64,000 nucleotides of DNA from Collinsella sp. (GCA_019414205.1 DXML01000024.1:1-64000), one strand, 5' to 3'; positions 42,824 through 52,085 are shown, counted from the stretch's first letter. Program-made: numbers and translations. Notes: generated from the letters alone by a model not told the origin.

Positions 42824-43540
42824 ATGCCGGGCTTGGGAACAATCATCAACGTTGTCCTTTTAGTTGCGGGCGGTCTTTTGGGATTAGCGGGCGGTCGCTT
42901 TATCACACCGCGTATCCAAGACACGCTCATGAAAGCGTCGGGGCTGTGCGTCCTGTTTATCGGCCTTGGCGGCACCATGCAAAAGATGCTCCTTATCGAT
43001 GGAAAGGCGCTGTCGACCACCGGTACCACCATGCTCATCGTCTCATTTGCGCTCGGTTCGCTCATCGGCGAGGCCGTCGACTTGGAAGCCGCCATTGAGA
43101 ACCTTGGCGAATGGCTCAAGCGCAAAACCGGCAGCGAGGGCGATAACGAGTTCACCAACGCTTTTGTCTCGACTTCGCTCACCGTGTGCATCGGCGCCAT
43201 GGCCATTGTGGGATCGATTCAGGACGGCCTGCTCGGCGACTGGTCAACGCTTGCCCTCAAGGGCGCACTGGACTGCATCATCGTCTGCACCATGACGGCC
43301 TCACTTGGCCGCGGCTGCATCTTTTCCGCCCTGCCCGTCGCCGTGTTCCAGGGGACGATCACGCTGTTTGCCGGTGCACTCTCCCCCATCATGACCACGG
43401 CAGCCCTCGACAGCCTTTCGCTCGTAGGCTCCATGCTCATCTTCTGCGTCGGCGTCAACCTTATCCGTCCTCAGACCTTCCGCACTGCCAATATGCTTCC
43501 CTCCGTCATCATCGCCGTCATCTACGCCCTCCTGTTCTAA
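42824..43540 (+). CDS. DUF554 family membrane protein
   Basis: 238 aa from the ATG at 42824, after ACAGGAGGGCTC. About seven membrane helices and the DUF554 pattern (MPGLGTIINVVLLVAGGLLGLAGG; SIQDGLLGDWSTLALKGALDCIIVCTMTASLG; GVNLIRP near the end). The family (YdfK-like) is of unknown function and possibly a small-molecule transporter. It precedes the TerB module by about 90 bases on the same strand, but a separate -10-like TATGAT (43586-43591) suggests an independent promoter for the module. Confidence 0.85.
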   Translation: MPGLGTIINVVLLVAGGLLGLAGGRFITPRIQDTLMKASGLCVLFIGLGGTMQKMLLIDGKALSTTGTTMLIVSFALGSLIGEAVDLEAAIENLGEWLKRKTGSEGDNEFTNAFVSTSLTVCIGAMAIVGSIQDGLLGDWSTLALKGALDCIIVCTMTASLGRGCIFSALPVAVFQGTITLFAGALSPIMTTAALDSLSLVGSMLIFCVGVNLIRPQTFRTANMLPSVIIAVIYALLF

Positions 43541-43627
43541 ATCTATCTACGTAGCGGTATCTCGAACATCTGTTTGATGCTGTGCTATGATATGAGGTCA
43601 CCGTAGCTGCGTTCGAGAGGAGGAGCG

Positions 43628-45373
43628 GTGGCCGACCAGGACATCAAGATGCTCATCGAGCGCATTATGGCCGAGGCTCGGACCCATCAGTCCGCCCGCT
43701 TCTCAAACGAAATCTACGCAGACGAGCCGATTCTCAAGACCGGCCGACAGATGCAGAACTTCCTCCCCGACCAATACCGCAAGATGCGTGAGATATCGCG
43801 TTGGCAAGAAGACCCAAAGGGCGGCGCGGGCCGTTGGCTTTCGGAAGCCGAACTTTTCTACCGCCAAGGCCTGCTGATGGCCGACTTTGAGGACGACTGT
43901 CCCTACAACGGCACCTTTAAGTCGTACTTTCCCACCTACAACGCCATGAGCGACCGGCAGTTGCGCGGCTACTTTACCTGGCGTGCCCAAGTGCGCCGCG
44001 GGAATATCGAGGAGACATCGACCTCGTTTGCCTTCTTGTATCTCTACGAGCTGATCTGCGGCATTGGCGTAGATGATCTGCTCGATGGTTTTAACAAGAT
44101 CAAGGCTTTTTGGGATGTCTATCGCGCCTTCGAGCCCGGCATCGACCGGTTTGCGCGCGTGTGGCTGCAGGACTACGCCGTGTTCCACGGGCTCGACCCC
44201 AAGCTGCTTCGTGACTCTAAAACCGTCATGTTCGATAACGCCCTTATCGAGCTGCGGCGCGCGGCACGAGACCTTGTACCAGCACCGGCACCGTCGGACC
44301 AGGCGCCCAAGCGTCGCAAGGCCTCCGAGCCCACGCTCCCCCTTCCGCCCGACGAGGCGCGCGAGAAACGACTCATGGCCGCCATCAATGCCCTCTCCAC
44401 GTATAACCTAAGTAACTCGCGGCTCGACCGCAGCCACCACCGCGATCTGCGCCACGTGGCGTGCGCCGCGTATGTCCGCATGGCGCACTACTATGACACG
44501 CACCGAAAGACCGGCATCGTGGCGAGTTTATTTGGGGAGGAGACGGCCATGCCCTACACCATGTTTGCGTCGGCCGTATTCTTTGCGCCCGAGCGCCACG
44601 AGGACTGCGAATATCGCCTAGATCCTATCCACATCTACCGTTGCCAAAACGGCTTTTGGGAATGCATGCGCATCCACGGCAGCAGACAAAAAAGTAGCAA
44701 GCTCGGTGAGATGATGCGCGCCTGCGACCAACGCCTGCGTCTGGCGCTGGACCCCGCCCATCCCCTTAAGGAAGAAAAGGTCCCCAAATATCTGGCCAAG
44801 ATTATCGATGACGAGATTGTGGCATGGCTTTCGTGGGACGCCGCACACCAGCCCGTCAAGATCGATATCGATCTGAGTCAGCTGGGGCACATTCGGAGCG
44901 CCGCCGCGCAAACGCGCGAGGCGCTTTTGATCGACGAGGAGCGCGAGGACGATGCGCCCGCACAGGTTGACGTGGCGGGCTCCGAGCAGCTGGAAGCCAA
45001 GCCCGCGTCCGACGTGATTGCCGAGGCGGTCACGGTGCCCACGGAGCGCAACGAAGCCGACGAGCCGACCATCTCCACCGAGCAGTTTGGCGTCGTAGCC
45101 CCGCTCCTCGCGCCAACGCCCGCGCCCGCCGACACCGCGTCCGCACTCGATCCCGCCGCAGACGCCTATCTTCGAGCGCTACTCGAGCAAAACGCAGCAC
45201 AGACGGCATCGGCGGTGGAACAGTCGGGCAAGAGTGAGGACATGCTCGTCGATAGCATCAACGAAGCGCTCTTTGACCTGGTGGGCGACACCGTTATTGA
45301 ATTTGGATCAGCAGGACCGCAAATTATCGAGGACTACGAAGCAGACGTGAGAGGATACTTAGACCATGAGTGA
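43628..45373 (+). CDS. TerB-N/TerB-C domain protein, first gene of three-gene module
   Basis: 581 aa from a GTG after GAGAGGAGGAGCG. The N-terminal third (about 30-215) fits TerB-N: RWLSEAELFYRQGLLMADFEDDCPY, SYFPTYNAMSDRQLRGYFTWRAQVRRGN, TSFAFLYLYELICGIG. Residues about 500-575 fit TerB-C (VEQSGKSEDMLVDSINEALFDLVGDTVIE..IIEDYEADVRGYL). Between them lie Pro/Ala/Asp-rich linkers. TerB-N and TerB-C flank or accompany tellurite-resistance-type TerB domains in predicted stress and phage-defence complexes. No signal or membrane segment, so cytoplasmic. Its end overlaps the next gene by 8 bases, implying a stoichiometric complex with the ATPase. Confidence 0.85.
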   Translation: MADQDIKMLIERIMAEARTHQSARFSNEIYADEPILKTGRQMQNFLPDQYRKMREISRWQEDPKGGAGRWLSEAELFYRQGLLMADFEDDCPYNGTFKSYFPTYNAMSDRQLRGYFTWRAQVRRGNIEETSTSFAFLYLYELICGIGVDDLLDGFNKIKAFWDVYRAFEPGIDRFARVWLQDYAVFHGLDPKLLRDSKTVMFDNALIELRRAARDLVPAPAPSDQAPKRRKASEPTLPLPPDEAREKRLMAAINALSTYNLSNSRLDRSHHRDLRHVACAAYVRMAHYYDTHRKTGIVASLFGEETAMPYTMFASAVFFAPERHEDCEYRLDPIHIYRCQNGFWECMRIHGSRQKSSKLGEMMRACDQRLRLALDPAHPLKEEKVPKYLAKIIDDEIVAWLSWDAAHQPVKIDIDLSQLGHIRSAAAQTREALLIDEEREDDAPAQVDVAGSEQLEAKPASDVIAEAVTVPTERNEADEPTISTEQFGVVAPLLAPTPAPADTASALDPAADAYLRALLEQNAAQTASAVEQSGKSEDMLVDSINEALFDLVGDTVIEFGSAGPQIIEDYEADVRGYLDHE

Positions 45374-46661
45374 TACCGCATCCGCAGCACCCCGTGTGCC
45401 CAAGCGCGTCGCCGCCGTCATTCTCAACTCGCTCAAGGGCGGCGTTGTCCCGCGCATTGGCCTTCCCTACATCACCGTAGGACGCGAGGTCGAGATCCGC
45501 GCCCTGCTCACCGACCTGAGTCTCATCGCCGACGGCGGCGCAAGCTTCCGTTTCCTAGTCGGTCGCTACGGCGCCGGCAAGAGCTTTTTGCTCCAGACCA
45601 TCCGAACGCATGCCATGGGCGAGGGCTTCGTGGTCGCCGATGCCGACCTTTCCCCCGAGCGCCGCCTACAGGGCGGCCAGGGCCAGGGCCTCGCCACCTA
45701 TCGCGAGCTCATCCGCAACATATCGACCAAGACGCGCCCCGAGGGCGGCGCGCTCAACCTTATCCTGGACCGCTGGGTCGCCTCGTGTGCCGAGGCCGAC
45801 GAGTCTGCCGTCAATGCCCAACTGGCCCCGCTCGAGGAGATGGTCCACGGCTTTGACTTTGCCCGCATGCTCCGCCGTTATCGCACGGCCGTCTCGGAGG
45901 GTGACGAAGAAGCTATGAGTCGCGTGACCAAATGGATTCGCGGCGAGTACCGCACCAAGAGCGAGGCACGCGCCGAGCTGGGCTCCTCGACCATCATCAG
46001 CGACGACGACTGGTACGACTACGTTAAGCTCATCGCGCGCTTTTTGGTCTGCAGCGGCTACAAGGGTATGCTGGTACTCATCGACGAGCTCGTGAATCTG
46101 TACAAGATTCCCAACGCGATCACGCGACAGTACAACTACGAGAAAATCCTAACGATGTACAACGACACGCTCCAGGGCAAAGCGCAGTACCTGGGCGTGA
46201 TCATGGGCGGCACGCCAACCTCCATCGAAGACCGTCGCCGCGGCGTGTTCTCCTACGAGGCCCTGCGCAGCCGACTCGCTCAGGGTCGTTTTGCGCGCGA
46301 TGATCTCAAAGACATGCTCGCGCCCATCATCCGTCTGCAGCCGCTCACCTACGAGGAGCTGCTGGTGCTCATCGAAAAGCTCATGCAAATTCACGCCGGC
46401 TACTTTGGCTGGACGCCCACGCTTACCGAGAACGACTTGGTGGACTTCCTCAAGATTGAGTTTGGCCGCGTGGGGGCCGACACGCATCTGACGCCCCGCG
46501 AGGTCATCCGCGACTTTATCGAACTGCTCGATATCCTGTGTCAAAACCCCGATGCTAACGTGGCAGAGCTGCTGCAAAGCGTCGGCGGCGACGCGCTGGC
46601 GCCAGCCAACGAATCGCCCGCATCATCCGACACACGCAACTTCGCCGAGTTCACCATCTAA
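45366..46661 (+). CDS. DUF2791 / BREX BrxD-like P-loop ATPase
   Basis: 431 aa. Walker A GRYGAGKS (66-73), Walker B GMLVLIDEL (about 233-241) and family segments (VAAVILNSLKGGVVPRIGLPYITVGREVE; LGVIMGGTPTSIEDRRRGVFSYEALRSRL; TPREVIRDFIELLDIL) match the DUF2791 ATP-binding proteins known as BrxD in type 2 BREX systems. ATP-driven remodelling or DNA sensing is inferred. No BREX hallmark (PglZ, PglX, BrxC/PglY) is present in the window. It is coupled by overlap to the TerB-N gene. A hairpin with T-run lies between its stop and the helicase. Confidence 0.9.
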   Translation: MSDTASAAPRVPKRVAAVILNSLKGGVVPRIGLPYITVGREVEIRALLTDLSLIADGGASFRFLVGRYGAGKSFLLQTIRTHAMGEGFVVADADLSPERRLQGGQGQGLATYRELIRNISTKTRPEGGALNLILDRWVASCAEADESAVNAQLAPLEEMVHGFDFARMLRRYRTAVSEGDEEAMSRVTKWIRGEYRTKSEARAELGSSTIISDDDWYDYVKLIARFLVCSGYKGMLVLIDELVNLYKIPNAITRQYNYEKILTMYNDTLQGKAQYLGVIMGGTPTSIEDRRRGVFSYEALRSRLAQGRFARDDLKDMLAPIIRLQPLTYEELLVLIEKLMQIHAGYFGWTPTLTENDLVDFLKIEFGRVGADTHLTPREVIRDFIELLDILCQNPDANVAELLQSVGGDALAPANESPASSDTRNFAEFTI

Positions 46662-46697
46662 CCTGCCAAATAGGGACAGGTTTTTTTGGCAGGTTTT
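46660..46697 (+). terminator. terminator-like hairpin inside the three-gene module
   Basis: AACCTGCCAAA (46660-46670) pairs perfectly with TTTGGCAGGTT (46685-46695), followed by TTAT. The loop holds GGGACAGG and four Ts. It could limit helicase expression relative to the first two genes, or be bypassed by an internal promoter. Confidence 0.55.
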
Positions 46698-46776
46698 ATC
46701 TCGGCAAATGCTGAGGCAGCAACGCGGCAAACCGTTGCTCGCCACGCTGAGAGGTTCACATTTGAGAGGAGGCCCC

Positions 46777-49221
46777 GTGAACGCCTTTGACCGATATGCC
46801 CCGTTTATCCAAGACTTCATCTACTCCCACGATTGGGAGAGCTTACGCTCTATCCAGGTTGCAGCAGCCGATGCCATCTTTAACACGCAAGATAATGTGC
46901 TCTTGACGGCATCCACGGCATCTGGCAAAACTGAGGCGGCCTTCTTTCCCATCCTGACCGAGTTTTGGGAGAATCCGCCCGCGAGCGTGGGCGCCCTCTA
47001 CATCGGCCCCCTCAAAGCGCTCATCAATGATCAGTTCGTCCGCCTCAACGACCTCTGCGAAGAGGCCGATATCCCTGTCTGGCACTGGCATGGCGATGTC
47101 TCGCAGTCGCACAAGGCTAAGCTCATCAAAAAACCGAGCGGTATCTTGCAGATTACGCCCGAGTCACTCGAAGCACTCTTAATCCATAAGCACATGGCGA
47201 TCCCGCGCATGTTTTGCGACCTACGCTATGTGGTCATCGATGAGGTCCACTCGCTCATGCGCGGCGACCGTGGCGGGCAGACGCTCTGCCTTATCGAACG
47301 TCTTTCACGCATGGCCGGCGTGCAACCTCGCCGCATTGGCCTTTCGGCTACCATCGGCGACCCCGAGCGCACGGGTGCCTTTCTCTCACAGGGAACGGGG
47401 CGCGACTGCGTTATCCCCCGCTTTGAAGAACCGCGCCGCGTGTGGCGCATCTCCATGGAGCACTTCTATAACTCGGGTCCTCAGGCGCAGCAGCGAGGAT
47501 TCGAGAGCGCAGGTCCCCAAGAGGCCGAGGTGCTTGCGTGCGAGCGCATCGAGGCGGCGACGCCCACGGCACTACCCACCGGCACCCAGGACAGACGTCA
47601 CAGCGGACAACTCACGCAGGAGGAGCGCCGCCAGCGTCGCGAACAGGCACAGGACAAGGCTACTTCCAGGGATCGCCGCGCTTCCTCCGCCCCCGAGGGC
47701 GAAGTCGACATCCCACGAGCGACCGAACAGGGACTGCTCAACCCCAACGACACCGCGCCCGACAACGCCGACCCCGGCATGGGCTACATCTTTGAACACA
47801 CCCGCGGACGCAAGTGCCTGGTCTTTGCCAACTCGCGCGAGGAGGCAGAGGCCGTGTGCTCCATGCTGCGCAGCTACTGCGAGAGCCGGCACGAGCCCGA
47901 CCGTTTCCTCATCCACCATGGCAATCTTTCGGCATCGCTGCGCGAGACGGCCGAGGAACTCATGCGCGATGAGGAGCAGGCGCAGACAACCGTCACCACC
48001 TCTACGCTGGAACTCGGCATCGATATCGGCCGTCTGGAGCGTGCCTTCCAGATCGATGCGCCGTTTACCGTCAGCTCCTTTTTGCAGCGAATGGGCCGCA
48101 CGGGGCGCCGCGATCTTCCGCCCGAGATGTGGTTCGTCATGCGCGAGGAAGAGCCCGAGCCGCGCACGATGATGCCCGAGACCATTCCGTGGAAGCTCCT
48201 GCAGGGCATTGCGCTCGTACAACTCTATCGCGAGGAAAAGTGGGTCGAGCCGCCCGAGCTCGATCGACTCCCCTACAGCCTGCTCTACCACCAGACTATG
48301 TCGACGCTTGCCAGCACCGGCGAACTCACGCCGGCAGAGCTTGCCCGGCGCGTGCTCACACTCAGCTATTTCCATCGCATCTCGGCCGATGACTATCGCG
48401 TGTTGCTGCGTCACCTCATTACCATCGACCATATCCAAGTCACCGAGGGTGGCGGGCTCATTGTGGGTCTCGCGGGCGAGCGCATCATCAACAACTTTAA
48501 GTTCTACGCCGTGTTCCAGGAAAACGAGGAGTTCACCGTTCGCAGCGAGTCGGCCGAGTTGGGCACGATCGTCAATCCGCCACCGCCCGGTGAGCGCATC
48601 GCCATCGCCGGACACTGCTGGATTGTCGAGGAAGTGGACTGGAAGCGTCATACCGTCTTTGCCACGCAGGTCAAGGGCCGGGTGCCGGCCTACTTTGGCG
48701 ACTGCCCCGGTGACATCAATACACACGTACTCGAGCGCATGCGCAAGGCGCTCAACGAGCACGCGACATATCCGTACCTTATGGGCAACGCGAGAGCCCG
48801 CTTGGCGCAGGCTCGTCATACGGCCGATATTTCGGGTGCGGGAACTAAGCCGCTCATCAACCTGGGCGGCGATACCTGGGCACTTTTCCCCTGGCTGGGC
48901 AGCTACGCCTTTTTGGCGCTCGAGCGCATGCTCAAGATTAAATGTGCCGCGGAACTGGGCCTTCGCGGACTTGACCCGTCACGCCCGTACTTTATGCAGT
49001 TTAAGATGAAGGCCGACGAGGAGACGTTCTTTGAAGTGCTCGCCGCCGAGGCCGAGAAGGACTTCGATCCCATCGAGCTCGTCTATCCCGGCGAGGTTCC
49101 CTACTTTGACCGTTACGACGAATTCGTTCCAGAAGAGCTCGTGCGCAAGGGCTTTGCCGAAGGCGTGCTCGACATCGAAGGCATGAAGCAGCGCGTTCTC
49201 GGCTGGCGCGACCACACATAA
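46777..49221 (+). CDS. Lhr-like (BrxHI-type) DEAD/DEAH helicase
   Basis: 814 aa from the GTG at 46777, preceded by TTTGAGAGGAGG; a longer frame from 46552 overlaps the ATPase gene and is rejected. Superfamily 2 motifs: Q-like SIQ, I ASTASGKT (45-52), II IDEVHS (about 153), III LSATIGD (about 188), VI QRMGRTGRR (about 437). An unusual Arg/Gln/Glu-rich insert (about 250-320) separates the two RecA lobes. The C-terminal 300 residues resemble the Lhr winged-helix and beta regions. It probably acts on DNA with the BrxD-like ATPase, as the brxD-brxHI pair does in type 2 BREX. The substrate and trigger are unknown. Confidence 0.9.
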   Translation: MNAFDRYAPFIQDFIYSHDWESLRSIQVAAADAIFNTQDNVLLTASTASGKTEAAFFPILTEFWENPPASVGALYIGPLKALINDQFVRLNDLCEEADIPVWHWHGDVSQSHKAKLIKKPSGILQITPESLEALLIHKHMAIPRMFCDLRYVVIDEVHSLMRGDRGGQTLCLIERLSRMAGVQPRRIGLSATIGDPERTGAFLSQGTGRDCVIPRFEEPRRVWRISMEHFYNSGPQAQQRGFESAGPQEAEVLACERIEAATPTALPTGTQDRRHSGQLTQEERRQRREQAQDKATSRDRRASSAPEGEVDIPRATEQGLLNPNDTAPDNADPGMGYIFEHTRGRKCLVFANSREEAEAVCSMLRSYCESRHEPDRFLIHHGNLSASLRETAEELMRDEEQAQTTVTTSTLELGIDIGRLERAFQIDAPFTVSSFLQRMGRTGRRDLPPEMWFVMREEEPEPRTMMPETIPWKLLQGIALVQLYREEKWVEPPELDRLPYSLLYHQTMSTLASTGELTPAELARRVLTLSYFHRISADDYRVLLRHLITIDHIQVTEGGGLIVGLAGERIINNFKFYAVFQENEEFTVRSESAELGTIVNPPPPGERIAIAGHCWIVEEVDWKRHTVFATQVKGRVPAYFGDCPGDINTHVLERMRKALNEHATYPYLMGNARARLAQARHTADISGAGTKPLINLGGDTWALFPWLGSYAFLALERMLKIKCAAELGLRGLDPSRPYFMQFKMKADEETFFEVLAAEAEKDFDPIELVYPGEVPYFDRYDEFVPEELVRKGFAEGVLDIEGMKQRVLGWRDHT

Positions 49222-49248
49222 AACCAGTCTTTTTTGGGACGGGGAGAC

Positions 49249-50127
49249 TTACTTGTCGTGAAGGGCAGCGCCAAGGAAGTCGACGTCAAAAGGCACGGCT
49301 TCGGCAAAGGTGTAGTCGCCGTCGCTGGCGATGAGCAGGTAGTTCTCCTCGCCACCGAACTCCGCATCGCCACACGGGACCACCCAGGCATGGGCGAACA
49401 CCTCGAGCGCCGTGGCAGCGCAGTCGCGCAGGAACGTCACATCGCTCCCCTCGCTTGCGCTCACGATATTGGCCACGTAGATACCCCCGGGGTTCAGGCT
49501 GCCTCGCACCAAACGCAACGCCTCAACCGTCGCCAGCTCGCGTACGGGCTCGACACCGCCAAAGCAATCGCTCACGACCACGTCGTAGCGACGATGCCCC
49601 ACGCTCGTCACGCCCAGGTACGAACGCGCCTCGGCGGTAATCACCCGCAGGCGATCGCCCGCCGTACGCTCTAGCTCGTCTAGGTAGAACCAGCGGCGGG
49701 CCAGACGCGTAATCTCGGAATCGTACTCAATGACGTCCATGCGCAAACTCTCGTGCGACATCAGCGCGAACTTGGGATAGGCAAACCCGCCACCACCCAG
49801 CATAAGCATGCGGTCGATGCCATGACCATAAGCATCGTGCATGGCGTCCTCGGTCTCAAACACATCGTCAAACGCACGATAGTATGCAAAGACGGGCTCT
49901 GCCCAACGCTCGCCAACGTAGGTCGCGCTTTGGTACACGCCGCCTTGCACCAACACGCGGACTTCGTCGCCGTTCTCATCGTGCACGCGTTTCACACACG
50001 CCAACCCATTGCGAGTTCGCGCAACCTGCAGACAGGCAGCGCGAACAGCGACGGCGGCCGCACCAAGCGCCGCGGCTCCCAGAGCAACGCCGGCAACGAC
50101 GCCAGCAGAAACACTCGGCTTGTTCAT
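49249..50127 (-). CDS. spermidine synthase-like methyltransferase-fold protein
   Basis: 292 aa after AAAAGGAGCTCTAG. An N-terminal hydrophobic segment (AGVVAGVALGAAALGAAAVAVRA) suggests membrane anchoring or a signal. The Rossmann core shows RMLMLGGGGFAYPKFAL, DVIEYDSEITRLARRWF and VVVSDCFGGVEPV, the spermine/spermidine synthase pattern. The Asp of the polyamine site (normally D-x-D-P) is altered to DCFG, so true spermidine synthase activity is doubtful. It starts directly after the elp3 stop, so the two are likely an operon. Confidence 0.78.
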   Translation of the reverse strand: MNKPSVSAGVVAGVALGAAALGAAAVAVRAACLQVARTRNGLACVKRVHDENGDEVRVLVQGGVYQSATYVGERWAEPVFAYYRAFDDVFETEDAMHDAYGHGIDRMLMLGGGGFAYPKFALMSHESLRMDVIEYDSEITRLARRWFYLDELERTAGDRLRVITAEARSYLGVTSVGHRRYDVVVSDCFGGVEPVRELATVEALRLVRGSLNPGGIYVANIVSASEGSDVTFLRDCAATALEVFAHAWVVPCGDAEFGGEENYLLIASDGDYTFAEAVPFDVDFLGAALHDK

Positions 50128-52035
50128 CTAGAGCTCCTTTTGCAGATAGAGTCCATGGTCGTAAAAACCCAAATGGCGATAGTACTCGCGCGTACCGATC
50201 GCGCTGATCACGTTGATGCGCGTGTAGCCCGCGTCCCGAGCAATATGGCACGCACGCTCCACCAGCGACCGTCCCAATCCATGGTGCTGGGCTGCCTGGC
50301 CTTGATCCCCCACACGCGCCGCCATGCCATACACGTGCACCTCGCGAATCATCGCCTCGTCCGGCATCGTCGGCAACTCGTCCGCATGTGCGGTGACAAA
50401 GGCGCGATCGGGCAGGGACAGGCGCAAAAAACCCGCGATCTTGCCCTGCGGCGTCACCCACTGCAAAAAGCGCTCGTGCGTCACCGGCGTCTCGTACGCC
50501 ACTTCCTCGTCAAGGGCCAACTCGCCCAGGTCGGCACCCGCCGTGCTAATCTCGCGATAGCGAATCTCACGCACCTTGGCGCCCTTGCCCTGCGCCGCCA
50601 GGCAATTCTCGACCAGCTGGCGAAGGTTGGGCTTCTTGTTGCCCACCATAATGTCGTCGGAACTAAAATCGCGAATCATACGGCTAATGCGGCAGAACGT
50701 CGGCGTCACCACGATGTCGTTTGCCAGCACATCGAGCAGCTCGTCCTCGGTATAGGGGCGCCACTCGCCACGCTCGTAGCATCCCACCAGACGCGAGCCC
50801 TCAATGAGCGCACACGGGTAGACCTTGACCTCGTCGGGCATAAAGGCGCCCTCGGTCATAAAGCGCTCGTAGTCGCGCTTGTCCCCCTCGGGTGTGGCGC
50901 CCAGCAAGTTGAGCATAAAATGCGCATGGATCTTAAAGCCAAACAGGCGCGCAAGCGAAAACGCCCGCTCGATCTGCGCCACCGAAATGCGACGCTCGTT
51001 GATATCGAGCAGGTGCTGGTCGAGGCTCTGGATACCCATCTGAATCTTGGTGCAGCCCAGGCGGCGGATGAGCGTGAGGGCCTGCGGCGTTACGGCATCG
51101 GGGCGCGTCTCGATAACGAGTCCCACCACGCGATGCTTCGCCGTCTCGTTGATGCGCTGCTGACGCTCGAGCTCCTCCATCGTTGCCGTCTGCCACTCGG
51201 TGACCTCGCCCCACGGCGTGCCGGGGCCGTACAGACGACGTACCGCACGGTTATAGCATCCCACGGCAGCATCCACACGCTCCTGCTCGTCGGTAACGCC
51301 GCTCGCAAGCTCGGCCTCATCAGTCACAATGCCGGCAGCCCGATAGCGCTCGCGGCGGTCTGCTACCACCGGCGGCAGGGCATCGGCGGGAGCGTCATCG
51401 AGCAGGCGCCCCGCCTCGGCACGGTTGATGCCCGGACGCGCCAACATGGGGTTAGCCGCCACACCAGCCACGGCATCGTCATTGAGCGCACGGAAGAGCT
51501 CCGACATAAACCATGCCTGATACCCTTGCGGATAGTCGCTCCAGGTACCACCGAGCACGATGAGCTCTATCTTGTCGGTCGCATGCCCCATCTGCGAAAG
51601 CGCGGTCAGACGAGCGCTCACCTGCAGATACGGATCGAAGCAGTTTTGCTCCGCACGGGCACACGCCGGCTCAGCGTGCAGATAGCTCTTGGGCATGCGC
51701 AGATCGTTGGGACAAAATAGGCAATCGCCCGAGCATGGCCAGGGCTTGGTGATAACGGTAATGGTCGCCACGCCCGAAGCCGTGCGGCGCGGCTTCATGC
51801 GCAGCACCTGCAGCAGTTGGCGTTCCAGATCGGAATCGACATTCCACGCAGCCCACCGAGCCGGCTCCTCACGTTTAACCCGCTGGTAGAACGGCAGCAG
51901 ACGGCGCTTGGCCAAATCGCGTTTGTCGGCACCCTCACGGCGCGCCTCGGCATGTATCAGTTTGACGAGCGCCTTGTCGTCCACGGTCTCACCGCGACGC
52001 AGAGCCTCGAGTATGTTCAAGATAATCTGTTCCAT
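50128..52035 (-). CDS. elp3: Elp3-type tRNA uridine-34 acetyltransferase, radical SAM + GNAT
   Basis: 635 aa. The radical SAM domain carries CSGDCLFC (Cys 101, 105, 108) after TVITKPWP, then MGHATDKIELIVLGGTWSDYPQGYQAWF and ETRPDAVTPQALTLIRRLGCTKIQMGIQSLD. The C-terminal GNAT domain (about 510-635) ends ALVERACHIARDAGYTRINVISAIGTREYYRHLGFYDHGLYLQKEL. Elp3 makes the carboxymethyl side chain on wobble uridine (cm5U) from acetyl-CoA. It is standard in eukaryotes and archaea and patchy in bacteria, including Coriobacteria. It replaces or supplements MnmE/MnmG. Confidence 0.93.
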   Translation of the reverse strand: MEQIILNILEALRRGETVDDKALVKLIHAEARREGADKRDLAKRRLLPFYQRVKREEPARWAAWNVDSDLERQLLQVLRMKPRRTASGVATITVITKPWPCSGDCLFCPNDLRMPKSYLHAEPACARAEQNCFDPYLQVSARLTALSQMGHATDKIELIVLGGTWSDYPQGYQAWFMSELFRALNDDAVAGVAANPMLARPGINRAEAGRLLDDAPADALPPVVADRRERYRAAGIVTDEAELASGVTDEQERVDAAVGCYNRAVRRLYGPGTPWGEVTEWQTATMEELERQQRINETAKHRVVGLVIETRPDAVTPQALTLIRRLGCTKIQMGIQSLDQHLLDINERRISVAQIERAFSLARLFGFKIHAHFMLNLLGATPEGDKRDYERFMTEGAFMPDEVKVYPCALIEGSRLVGCYERGEWRPYTEDELLDVLANDIVVTPTFCRISRMIRDFSSDDIMVGNKKPNLRQLVENCLAAQGKGAKVREIRYREISTAGADLGELALDEEVAYETPVTHERFLQWVTPQGKIAGFLRLSLPDRAFVTAHADELPTMPDEAMIREVHVYGMAARVGDQGQAAQHHGLGRSLVERACHIARDAGYTRINVISAIGTREYYRHLGFYDHGLYLQKEL

Positions 52036-52055
52036 GTCCCCATTGTAAAGGCAAA

Positions 52056-52085
52056 GGCGCCGAAGCCGACCACGGCCCCGGCGCC
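52056..52085 (-). terminator. terminator of the XRE-DUF4097 operon
   Basis: On the minus strand GGCGCCG pairs with CGGCGCC, with an inner GGCC/GGCT pairing, followed by TTTGCCTTT. It lies about 48 bases past the DUF4097 gene and just upstream of elp3. Confidence 0.65.

Noticed and set aside
46552..46776. Upstream extension of the helicase frame (75 codons)
   Set aside because: It overlaps the ATPase gene and crosses a terminator-like hairpin; GTG 46777 has a strong AGAGGAGG site.
43628..49221. Complete BREX system
   Set aside because: Only BrxD-like and BrxHI-like proteins are present. PglZ, PglX methylase and the large BrxC/PglY ATPase are absent, so BREX is not claimed.
49753..51720. 655-codon plus-strand frame opposite elp3
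   Set aside because: Antisense of a recognised radical SAM/GNAT enzyme; His/Arg-rich translation without domain signals.
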